This document shows, one piece after another, positions 1-5,469 of a stretch of 6,258 nt of DNA. Source of the DNA: Oscillospiraceae bacterium. GTDB taxonomy: Bacteria; Bacillota; Clostridia; Oscillospirales; Oscillospiraceae. The translations under genes were made by a program, and so were the position numbers. The first letter of the stretch is position 1, and every line of letters begins with the position of its first letter. Location: positions 1-6,258 of the forward strand of contig JAKSQI010000095.1 in NCBI GenBank assembly GCA_024404215.1. Direction: 5' to 3'. Under the pieces are notes generated by a model. That model was not told the DNA's origin, did no database searches, and saw nothing but the letters and a program-made list of their open reading frames with translations.

Positions 1-267
1 CCACCGTATTTGAGTGTAGCACAGTTTATGGGATATCTCAAGGGGAAAAGCACGCTGATGATATTCGACAGGCATGCCAATCTCAAGTACAAATATGGGA
101 GCCGACACTTTTGGTGTCGCGGGTACTATGTAGACACGGTTGGAAGGAACAAGAAGGTCATTGAAGAGTACATCAGGAATCAGCTGGTAGAGGATGAGAT
201 GATGGACCAAATGACGCTAAAGGAGTACACCGACCCGTTCACGGGTAGCAAGAATAAGAAGGCATAA
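1..267 (+). CDS. tnpA: IS200/IS605 family transposase TnpA, C-terminal part (5' end outside window)
   Basis: Y1 (HUH/REP-type) single-strand transposase that excises and inserts its element as single-stranded DNA through a 5'-phosphotyrosine. The frame is open from base 1 (Pro-Pro-Tyr precedes the TTG at 10), so this is the 3' part of a longer gene, not an 85-residue protein starting at 10. Family hallmarks are the block MGYLKGKS, then IFDRHANLKYKYG, then HFWCRGYYVDTVG, and the ending YTDPFTG. The helix EEYIRNQ holds a Tyr (169-171) and a Gln four residues later (181-183), matching the catalytic Tyr and metal-coordinating Gln spacing known in this family. The HUH histidines would lie upstream of the window. 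No frameshift or stop is seen in the visible part, so the gene may be intact and active. Confidence 0.93.
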   Translation, partial: PPYLSVAQFMGYLKGKSTLMIFDRHANLKYKYGSRHFWCRGYYVDTVGRNKKVIEEYIRNQLVEDEMMDQMTLKEYTDPFTGSKNKKA

Positions 268-269
268 AA

Positions 270-292
270 CAGGCCGCTTTAGCGGCGGCCTG
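270..292 (+). terminator. GC-rich hairpin just after the tnpA stop
   Basis: CAGGCC (270-275) can pair with GGCCTG (287-292), and inside it CCGC-TTTA-GCGG (274-285) forms a competing smaller hairpin. It starts three bases after the tnpA stop codon. No U-run follows (TAAGTGTAA), so it is a poor intrinsic terminator; it may stabilise the mRNA 3' end or be part of the structured right end. Its TTTA loop resembles those of the next hairpins. Confidence 0.45.
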
Positions 293-317
293 TAAGTGTA
301 ATGCGGTGCCAAACTTT

Positions 318-363
318 CAGTACCCCTTTAGGGGTGAAGCCAGTACCTGCCCCTTCTAGGGGC
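318..363 (+). repeat. Two tandem hairpin units in the IS right end
   Basis: Two similar units lie 23 bases apart. Each begins with CAGTACC (318-324 and 341-347) and contains a C4/G4 hairpin. The first is ACCCC-TTTA-GGGGT (322-335); the second is GCCCCT-TCT-AGGGGC (349-363). They lie in the non-coding tail of the insertion sequence between tnpA and the terminal hairpin. Their role is unknown: structural parts of the right end, transposase contact sites or RNA elements are all possible. Confidence 0.6.
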
Positions 364-369
364 TGTGCA

Positions 370-391
370 AACCACCACTTCAGTGGTGGTT
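370..391 (+). repeat. Terminal right-end hairpin of the IS200/IS605 element
   Basis: A perfect 22-base inverted repeat: AACCACCAC (370-378) pairs with GTGGTGGTT (383-391) around a TTCA loop. In this family a subterminal hairpin such as this is what TnpA binds, and the cleavage site lies shortly 3' of it. It is the last structure before flanking DNA, which places the right boundary of the element within the following 20 or so bases. Confidence 0.7.
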
Positions 392-409
392 ATGATTGCG
401 ATACCAAGG

Positions 410-434
410 AAAAACGCCATCCAGAAGGATGGCG
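410..434 (-). terminator. Intrinsic terminator of the TauE/SafE permease gene
   Basis: On the minus strand, CGCCATCC (434-427) and GGATGGCG (422-415) form an 8-bp perfect stem with a TTCT loop, followed directly by five Ts (414-410). It starts seven bases after the permease stop codon, the expected geometry of a rho-independent terminator. Confidence 0.88.
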
Positions 435-441
435 GCAGGGC

Positions 442-1224
442 TTATTTCAGAACAAAATTGACAAACAGAATGACAACGGACAGAACAATTAGAATGATGC
501 CGGTTACCCGGTTCAGGGTGATGGGCTTGGCTTTATTGGCAATGATAGAGCCTACTCGGGCCCAAATCAAGGTAAAGAGAATGCACAGTGCGAAGGAACC
601 CCAATCCGGCATTCCACCGATAACAATATGGCTGCCAGCCCCGGTGAGGGCGGTAAAGGCCATGATGAAGACGCTGGTACCAACAGCGGTTTTTAAATCG
701 TAGTGCATGACAGTGGTCAGAACCAGAAGCATCATCATGCCACCGCCGGCCCCGATAAAACCACAGACGAAGCCGACGGCAGCACCGCAGCCAAGAGATT
801 GCAGCGCCCTTGTTCTGGCATCGGTTGCCTTGATGGCATCTCTGGTGGTCATAACCGGACGGGCAATGAATTTAATACCCATGAAGAGGGTAAAAATCAT
901 GGAGGTGTTGCCCATGGTTTTGTTGGGCATGAAGCTGGAAACCCAGCTCCCGACCACGGTAAACACCAAAACGGCACACATCATAATCAAACCGTTTTTA
1001 ATGTCCAGATTTTTGTTCTTACCGTATTCGTAGGCGCTGACACCGCTGGCCAAAACATCGCTGGCAAGGGCAATACCAACGGCATGGTATGCATCCATGT
1101 TCAGAAAGGTAATGAGCATGGGGGTAATAACGACGGCTGCGCTCATGCCGGCGAAACCGGTGCCCAAACCGGCGCCGACGCCTGCTATAAAGCAAACAAC
1201 CACCTTGATAATCAATTGAAGCAT
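442..1224 (-). CDS. TauE/SafE (DUF81) family membrane permease, putative sulfite/organosulfonate exporter
   Basis: A 260-residue, very hydrophobic membrane protein of normal length for the TauE/SafE family, whose members move sulfite, sulfoacetate or other small anions across the cytoplasmic membrane; the substrate here is unknown. The family's internal duplication shows as two glycine-rich membrane blocks: the first near residues 14-36 (AGVGAGLGTGFAG), the second near 147-199 (VGFVCGFIGAGGGMMM, then AVGTSVFIMAFTALTG). Other membrane segments lie near 76-96, 106-121, 209-226 and 240-258, giving roughly eight spans. The ATG at 1224 is supported by AAGAGGA six bases upstream. It is a single-gene unit with its own strong promoter (1264-1292) and terminator (410-434). 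No sulfur-metabolism gene lies nearby, so sulfite export is family-based inference. Confidence 0.9.
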   Translation of the reverse strand: MLQLIIKVVVCFIAGVGAGLGTGFAGMSAAVVITPMLITFLNMDAYHAVGIALASDVLASGVSAYEYGKNKNLDIKNGLIMMCAVLVFTVVGSWVSSFMPNKTMGNTSMIFTLFMGIKFIARPVMTTRDAIKATDARTRALQSLGCGAAVGFVCGFIGAGGGMMMLLVLTTVMHYDLKTAVGTSVFIMAFTALTGAGSHIVIGGMPDWGSFALCILFTLIWARVGSIIANKAKPITLNRVTGIILIVLSVVILFVNFVLK

Positions 1225-1263
1225 GGGGAATCCTCTTGATTCGTAAAGGAGTAAAACAAAACC

Positions 1264-1292
1264 ATTATAGCAGGTGACCGTTGGTCAGTCAA
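1264..1292 (-). promoter_or_regulatory. Sigma-A-type promoter of the permease gene with an internal inverted repeat
   Basis: Read on the minus strand: -35 TTGACT (1292-1287), a 17-base spacer, then a perfect -10 TATAAT (1269-1264) preceded by TGC, that is, an extended -10. Transcription would start near 1257, leaving a leader of about 33 bases before the ATG at 1224. The spacer contains the inverted repeat TGACC-GTT-GGTCA (1275-1287), placed where a repressor or activator could act on the promoter. Confidence 0.8.
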
Positions 1293-1308
1293 ATAGAAAG
1301 CAAAAGGA

Positions 1309-1342
1309 AAAGCCGGAATAAAGTCTTGTTTATCCCGGCTTT
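1309..1342 (-). terminator. Intrinsic terminator of the ComEA-like / response regulator / kinase operon
   Basis: On the minus strand, AAAGCCGGGATAAA (1342-1329) pairs with TTTATTCCGGCTTT (1322-1309) around a six-base loop. The one mismatch seen in the + strand becomes a G-U pair in the minus-strand RNA, which supports this orientation. A T-rich tail (TTTTCCTTTT, from 1311 downward) follows. It begins just after the kinase stop codon at 1345. Confidence 0.85.
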
Positions 1343-1344
1343 CA

Positions 1345-2679
1345 TTACTCGTTGGATTCTGTCTGGATAAGAGGAAGCGTAACGGTAAAAAGCATACCGC
1401 CCTCCAGCCTTGGGGCAGCCTCTATGCTGCCGCCGAGATTGTGAACAATACCTTTTACTATGGATAGCCCAAGTCCGGTACCACCGGCCTCGCGGGAACG
1501 GGCTTTGTCTACCCGGTAAAAGCGGTCAAAAATGCGGGGTAAATCCTCATCCGGTATACCGATGCCGGTGTCAGCTACGGTTAGCTGAGCTTGATTTCCT
1601 CGGACGGCCAGTTCGACGGAGACCTGCCCTCCGTCCACATTGTATTTGATGGCGTTCTCGGTCAGGTTCTGCACCAGCTGATTCAGTTCATCCGGAAGAG
1701 CTGAAATGTAGCAGGGGCCGGAGGCTTCCAGAGATAGAGAAATTTCTCTGGCACTGGCAATAGGCTGCAGCATGTGCAGAATACGTCGGGCGACCTCGGC
1801 CAGGTCAACAGGGCTGCGTTCCACCTTCGCCTGAGTATCCAGACGGGTAAGGGTCAGCAAATGCTCAGTAATGTGGGCCAGACGCTCGGCCTCGTGATTG
1901 ATGTCCGCAACAAATTCCTGCGTGGTTTCACGGTCCATGCCTTCGGTTTGCAGAATACTGTCACTTAGCAGGCGGATAGAGGCTATGGGGGTTTTCAGCT
2001 CGTGGGAGGCATCTGCCACAAAACGGCGGCGGATGGCTTCTGTTTCCTCCAGCCGGTCGGACATGTCATCAAAGGCGGCAGCCAGCTCAGAAAACTCATC
2101 ACTGCCGCTCATGTGTATGCGAGAGTGATACTGCCCCTCGCCGATGGGAACCAGCCCACGTCGAATTTTGTTCAGACGCATGGTAATGGTCCATACCAGA
2201 ATAACGGCAATGATGACATACACAATGGAAACCACCAGTGAGACGATGCGAATGCTGTTTTGAAGGTTCAGCAGGAAAGCCCCTTGACCGACGTCAATGT
2301 CATATAGAATCAGCACGCCCGCTGTGCGTCCCTTCATAACCAGAGGCATATAGTAAAAGCACTTAAAGGCCCCGTCAATAAAATGACCGTAGTACCCGGT
2401 GCTCCCGTTTAAAGCGGTAAGAAAACGGACATCGTGACTGCCAAAGCCGGAATCCGGCAGGTCTATGGTATCATAGTAGATATCGCCTCCGACATCCCGG
2501 ACCGAGATGCCGGTAATGTCGGTAACGTCGAGAACACTCATAACCTGGGAGACATTATCCACATTTAAGTCGTCCATTACCGTTAGAGAGGAAGCGATGA
2601 CGGAGGCCTGATTCTGCAAGAGACTCTGCTTGGAATTGAACACCATATCCCGGGCAGCCGTCAGAAAATAGGTGTTCAT
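1345..2679 (-). CDS. Sensor histidine kinase (HAMP, HisKA, HATPase_c); true start probably upstream
   Basis: Membrane sensor kinase that autophosphorylates on His and passes the phosphate to the adjacent regulator. Counting from the ATG at 2679 (444 residues): an extracytoplasmic sensor region of about 140 residues with no family I recognise; membrane helix 145-167; HAMP 168-218; H box DASHELKTPI with phospho-His 226; N box NLTENAIKYN 338-347; G1 DTGIGI 370-375; F box FDRFYRV 384-390; G2 GGTGLGLSI 399-407. All catalytic motifs are intact. The ATG at 2679 falls inside the first membrane helix: the frame stays open to a stop at 2800-2802, and the upstream residues (RFVLLIAVTTGVLLLLMN) complete that helix. 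No ATG, GTG or TTG exists there. An ATT at 2781 lies six bases after GGGGAG (2793-2788), and a CTG lies at 2748. The real protein is probably about 467-478 residues and translated with the regulator. Confidence 0.93.
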   Translation of the reverse strand: MNTYFLTAARDMVFNSKQSLLQNQASVIASSLTVMDDLNVDNVSQVMSVLDVTDITGISVRDVGGDIYYDTIDLPDSGFGSHDVRFLTALNGSTGYYGHFIDGAFKCFYYMPLVMKGRTAGVLILYDIDVGQGAFLLNLQNSIRIVSLVVSIVYVIIAVILVWTITMRLNKIRRGLVPIGEGQYHSRIHMSGSDEFSELAAAFDDMSDRLEETEAIRRRFVADASHELKTPIASIRLLSDSILQTEGMDRETTQEFVADINHEAERLAHITEHLLTLTRLDTQAKVERSPVDLAEVARRILHMLQPIASAREISLSLEASGPCYISALPDELNQLVQNLTENAIKYNVDGGQVSVELAVRGNQAQLTVADTGIGIPDEDLPRIFDRFYRVDKARSREAGGTGLGLSIVKGIVHNLGGSIEAAPRLEGGMLFTVTLPLIQTESNE

Positions 2680-2764
2680 TAACAGAAGCAGTACTCCGGT
2701 GGTAACGGCAATCAGGAGAACAAAACGGGTGGTGGTGCTGCTGACCAGCCGTTTTAAATAGCTG

Positions 2765-3445
2765 TTAGCCTTTGAAATAATAGCCCACTCCCCACTTGGT
2801 CAGTACATATTCCGGAGCAGCTGGGGTATCCTCCAGCTTTTCACGGATGCGGCGTACATGCACATCAACGGTGCGCTCATCCCCTTGATAATCATAACTC
2901 CACAGGGTGGCCAGCAGCTTGTCCCTGCTGTAGACCTTGTTGGGATTGCGCATCAGCAGCTCTAAAATATCAAATTCCCTGGCCGTGAGTTCTACCGGCA
3001 GGCCGTTTTTCTCCACCAAACGCCGTTCCGGATCCAAGGAAATGGAACCAATGGCCAGTCGATTGTCCGTCTCCTGTACGGGGTGGATGGTACTGCGGCG
3101 CAACAGGGCCCGCACTCTGGCCTTGACCTCTAAAATGTTAAAGGGCTTGGTGATATAATCATCTACACCATACTCGAAACCAATCAGCTTGTCCGTATCC
3201 TCGCTGCGTGCGGTCAGCATGATGATGGGCACGGAGGAGAATTCCCGAATTTTGACACAGGCCTCCAAACCGTCCATTTTCGGCATCATGACATCCATAA
3301 TTAAAAGGTCATAGGCACCGCTTTTTGCCATTTCAACGGCAGCCTCTCCGTCTCCGGCGGTATCAACCTCGTAGCCTTCGTGCTCTAGGTTGAATTTTAT
3401 GCCCTTGACCAGTAGCTTTTCGTCGTCAACAACCAGTATTTTCAT
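2765..3445 (-). CDS. OmpR/PhoP-family response regulator transcription factor
   Basis: A 226-residue two-domain regulator of standard length, the cognate partner of the kinase encoded next. The receiver domain (1-118) has the acidic pair Asp7-Asp8, phospho-acceptor Asp51 in the block LLIMDVMMPKMDG, Thr78 and Lys100, so all phosphorylation residues are present. The C-terminal winged-helix DNA-binding domain (about 129-226) has recognition helix RTVDVHVRRIREKL (191-204) and wing GVGYYF (219-224). The ATG at 3445 overlaps the upstream stop as ATGA (3445-3442), and a strong AAGGAG (3458-3453) lies seven bases before it, inside the upstream gene. This indicates translational coupling. It resembles the PhoP/WalR/ResD group, but nothing here settles which, and its regulon cannot be read from the window. 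Confidence 0.96.
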   Translation of the reverse strand: MKILVVDDEKLLVKGIKFNLEHEGYEVDTAGDGEAAVEMAKSGAYDLLIMDVMMPKMDGLEACVKIREFSSVPIIMLTARSEDTDKLIGFEYGVDDYITKPFNILEVKARVRALLRRSTIHPVQETDNRLAIGSISLDPERRLVEKNGLPVELTAREFDILELLMRNPNKVYSRDKLLATLWSYDYQGDERTVDVHVRRIREKLEDTPAAPEYVLTKWGVGYYFKG

Positions 3446-3846
3446 GGATTCTCTCCTTCCCGGGGCCGAACGGTATTCACGGTTACCAAGGGCTCCAGTT
3501 TTTCATATGTGGCCAAACCGATGCCACTGATGTTGAGAAGCTCGGAGGGAACCGTGAAGCCCTCATGCTCCTCGCGGTAGGTGATGATAGCCTTCGCCAG
3601 CTCCGGGCCAATGCCGGGCAGGTTGGTCAGCTCTTGTTCCGAGGCTGTATTTAGATCCAGTGCAGAAAGCCTCTTGTCTTCCTCAAAAGCTTCCCCAGGC
3701 GGGGAAACCAGAACCCGATTTGTGGGAACAGAGCTGATTTGTATGCGGTTTTTGGCAGTCAGGCGCCCGGCAAGAAAGCCGACCGTAAACAGAAAGAGGC
3801 CCAACGCCAGACCAAGCAATAGGGCTTCATAGGGTTTAAGTTTCAT
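3442..3846 (-). CDS. ComEA-like helix-hairpin-helix membrane protein, short form without SLBB domain
   Basis: With the ATG at 3846 this is a 134-residue protein: short cytoplasmic N-terminus, one membrane helix (about 7-27), a linker of about 35 residues, then a tandem helix-hairpin-helix domain (about 62-124) with hairpins LPGIGPELAKAI (76-87) and ISGIGLATYEKL (106-117). This is the ComEA DNA-binding fold; in competent bacteria ComEA binds incoming double-stranded DNA outside the membrane. Compared with classical ComEA, the SLBB domain between membrane helix and HhH is missing, and no comEB or comEC is adjacent. The frame extends to a TTG at 3936 and an in-frame ATG at 3912, but neither has a clear ribosome binding site and the extension is not hydrophobic; ATG 3846 has GAGAAG just upstream and puts the helix at the N-terminus. 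It is first in an operon with the regulator and kinase. DNA binding is likely; a role in competence is only a guess. Confidence 0.82.
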   Translation of the reverse strand: MKLKPYEALLLGLALGLFLFTVGFLAGRLTAKNRIQISSVPTNRVLVSPPGEAFEEDKRLSALDLNTASEQELTNLPGIGPELAKAIITYREEHEGFTVPSELLNISGIGLATYEKLEPLVTVNTVRPREGENP

Positions 3847-3888
3847 TGTACTTCTCAAATTCGTGGAAATCAGTTGCGAATCACGGGA

Positions 3889-3972
3889 TTGTTTGGTAAA
3901 ATAATATCCCATTATAATGTCTTTTTGCTTTTGCAAGACGGGATTCTTTCTTTATATGCAGTACAATTGTAC
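3889..3972. promoter_or_regulatory. Divergent promoter region with two palindromes
   Basis: This AT-rich stretch separates the minus-strand ComEA-like operon (from 3846) and the + strand carboxypeptidase-like gene (from 3994). The 10-base palindrome CATTATAATG (3910-3919) gives a TATAAT on each strand. On the + strand a weak TTGTTT (3889-3894) lies 18 bases upstream of it; on the minus strand no good -35 is seen. A second + candidate is TTGCAA (3931-3936), 16 bases, TATATG (3953-3958). The perfect 12-base palindrome GTACAATTGTAC (3961-3972) would overlap the start of transcription from that promoter and could be an operator. The exact promoters are uncertain. Confidence 0.4.
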
Positions 3973-3993
3973 CATAGGAAAGCGGAGTTTTGT

Positions 3994-5469
3994 ATGATTA
4001 ATCTGAAGAAAATAAAAAAATCTTTTGCGATGATTTGCGTTCTGGCGCTGGTTGCTGGGCTTCTGGTACCTGGTGCCATGGCTGCTGAACCGATAGAACT
4101 GACGGCTTCTTCTGCCATTGTTACAGAACTGACCTCTGGCACAACCCTGGTATCCTCCCAGCCGGACCTGGTTCAGAATCCGGGCAGTGTTACTAAGGTA
4201 GTCAGCCTTTACGCCCTGTGCACGGCTCTGTTCAGCGGCAAAGCCGGCCTGCGGGATGAGGTTACGATTACCGAAGGCATGATGCATTCTGAGGCAAATG
4301 TTATCCCTGTGAGGGAAGGGGAGATTCTTCGCTATGAGGACCTGCTCTACCTTATGTTTATGGATTACAGTGAAACGGCAGCCTATGCAGCTGCGGAATA
4401 TGCCTTTGGTTCTGCCGATAATCTGGTAGCAGCCATGAATGCCTTTGCAGTTGACTGTGGATGCGAAAACACCTTGTTTACCAACATTACCGGTGATTAC
4501 GATGAAAACCAGCATACGACCCCTGCGGATTTGGTTCGCATGCTTTTGGCAGCTTCTCAAAATTCAGTTTTCATGTCGGTCTTTTCGGCCAAAAGCTATA
4601 CTGTCCGGGATACCAACAAGTCCATCTCACGCCTGTTGACAACCTCCAATCAGCTTCAGCGTACCGGAAGCAGCTATTATTGTGCCGAGTGCACCGGCGG
4701 CCGCTTCGGCGGAACGGCGGAAGGCTATACGACGGTTTCTCTCTCCGTGGATGAGGAATCCGGCATGGAACTGATTGTAATTGTATCCGGTGCCCTATCC
4801 AAGGATGACAGCTATCAGGATGCAAAGAAGCTCATCCGCTGGACCTTTGATGGCTTTTCCTGGAAGACAGTTGTCAATGCCGGGGAAAACATAGCATCGG
4901 TTCCCGTTGACTTGGGGCGGGATACGGACCATGTCGTCGCTGTGCCGGATAATGATGTTACCGTTATGCTGGATAACGACATTCAGCCGGAGGACTTCAC
5001 CCGGGAGGTTATCCTCTATGCCGGGGATGAGGGGCTGCAGGCCCCGGTTGAAAAAGGCCAAAGGCTGGGCGAGCTCCACCTTATCTATCAGGGGAAGGAA
5101 TATGCCAGTGCAGCCTTGGTTGCCGCCAAGCCCATTGACCTGATGCGCATAGAATATTTGAAGCGCACCATCAAGGATACCGCTAAAAGTGCCGGCATTA
5201 TAACTCTGCTGGTAGTAATGGTGGTTTTGCTGGGGCTGTATTTGGTTTATGCTTTTTCCTATCGAGCCTATCGCTTGGCAAAAAAGGGACAGGTATCCGC
5301 CATTAAGAAGCGGCTGAAACAGGAAAGACGGGCAGCTGCTAATCCAAGGGGCAGCCTGGAAGCCAAAGAGGACACACGAAAGCTGCCTTCCCCGGAGCTG
5401 ATGGAGGAAGGTCTTGAAACGGAAACCGATTTGGATATCGGCGAGGAGACTAAGGAGGAAGAAATATGA
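3994..5469 (+). CDS. Peptidase S11 (D-Ala-D-Ala carboxypeptidase/DacF-like) protein with degenerate active site
   Basis: A 491-residue exported protein of the low-molecular-weight PBP family that trims peptidoglycan stem peptides. The ATG at 3994 is chosen over an upstream start at 3874 because it has GGAG (3984-3987) six bases before it and opens a classic signal peptide (1-30, cleavage likely after AMA). The S11 domain spans about 35-290. SxxK is present as SVTK (65-68, Ser65 and Lys68). The SxN position reads SET (126-128), and the KTG position reads CTG (233-235) or RFG (237-239). A beta-rich PBP5_C-like domain covers about 296-380. A real membrane helix follows at 399-422, then a 69-residue cytoplasmic tail, basic at first and then Glu-rich. 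It overlaps the DUF1292 gene as ATGA. Fold membership is confident; carboxypeptidase activity is doubtful. Confidence 0.88.
   Translation: MINLKKIKKSFAMICVLALVAGLLVPGAMAAEPIELTASSAIVTELTSGTTLVSSQPDLVQNPGSVTKVVSLYALCTALFSGKAGLRDEVTITEGMMHSEANVIPVREGEILRYEDLLYLMFMDYSETAAYAAAEYAFGSADNLVAAMNAFAVDCGCENTLFTNITGDYDENQHTTPADLVRMLLAASQNSVFMSVFSAKSYTVRDTNKSISRLLTTSNQLQRTGSSYYCAECTGGRFGGTAEGYTTVSLSVDEESGMELIVIVSGALSKDDSYQDAKKLIRWTFDGFSWKTVVNAGENIASVPVDLGRDTDHVVAVPDNDVTVMLDNDIQPEDFTREVILYAGDEGLQAPVEKGQRLGELHLIYQGKEYASAALVAAKPIDLMRIEYLKRTIKDTAKSAGIITLLVVMVVLLGLYLVYAFSYRAYRLAKKGQVSAIKKRLKQERRAAANPRGSLEAKEDTRKLPSPELMEEGLETETDLDIGEETKEEEI

Larger units (their letters stand above)
1..391 (+). mobile_element. 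IS200/IS605-family insertion sequence, right-hand part (left end outside window)
   Basis: The right part of an IS200/IS605-type element: the C-terminal part of a TnpA-like transposase gene, followed by a non-coding right end with four small hairpins, the last a strong 22-base inverted repeat (370-391). Elements of this family have no terminal inverted repeats; TnpA recognises subterminal hairpins and cuts a few bases beyond the right-end hairpin. The true end should therefore lie just after 391. It is bounded by the terminator of the convergent permease gene, whose U-tail begins near 410. No tnpB or other cargo is visible between tnpA and the right end, which fits an IS200-type (tnpA-only) element, although anything left of tnpA is outside the window. 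The exact boundary cannot be set from one copy. Confidence 0.8.

Noticed and set aside
318..391. Possible CRISPR-like repeats
   Set aside because: Only two imperfect short units, no spacers of regular length, and their position fits IS right-end hairpins.
301..1239. Several + strand open frames (301-492, 365-703, 703-1239, 707-1033) opposite the permease gene
   Set aside because: They lie in the IS right end or antisense to the permease. The minus-strand frame has a promoter, ribosome binding site, family motifs and a terminator; the + frames have odd composition (His/Asn/Gly-rich) and no recognisable domain.
1410..3158. + strand frames opposite the kinase and regulator (1410-1649, 1774-1968, 1898-2128, 2002-2241, 2937-3158)
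   Set aside because: The minus-strand kinase and regulator carry complete family motifs across these intervals; the + frames show no domain or start signal.
3847..3936. N-terminal extension of the ComEA-like protein to TTG 3936 or ATG 3912
   Set aside because: No ribosome binding site, and the extension would cover the likely promoter. The ATG at 3846 places the membrane helix at the N-terminus as in ComEA. Not fully excluded.
3874..3993. N-terminal extension of the S11-like protein to an ATG at 3874
   Set aside because: It would precede a good signal peptide with 40 unrelated residues and has no good ribosome binding site, whereas the ATG at 3994 has both a ribosome binding site and a signal peptide.
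3952..4825. Minus-strand frames 3952-4560 and 4571-4825 opposite the S11-like gene
   Set aside because: Antisense shadows without ribosome binding sites or recognisable domains, lying across strong coding sequence on the other strand.
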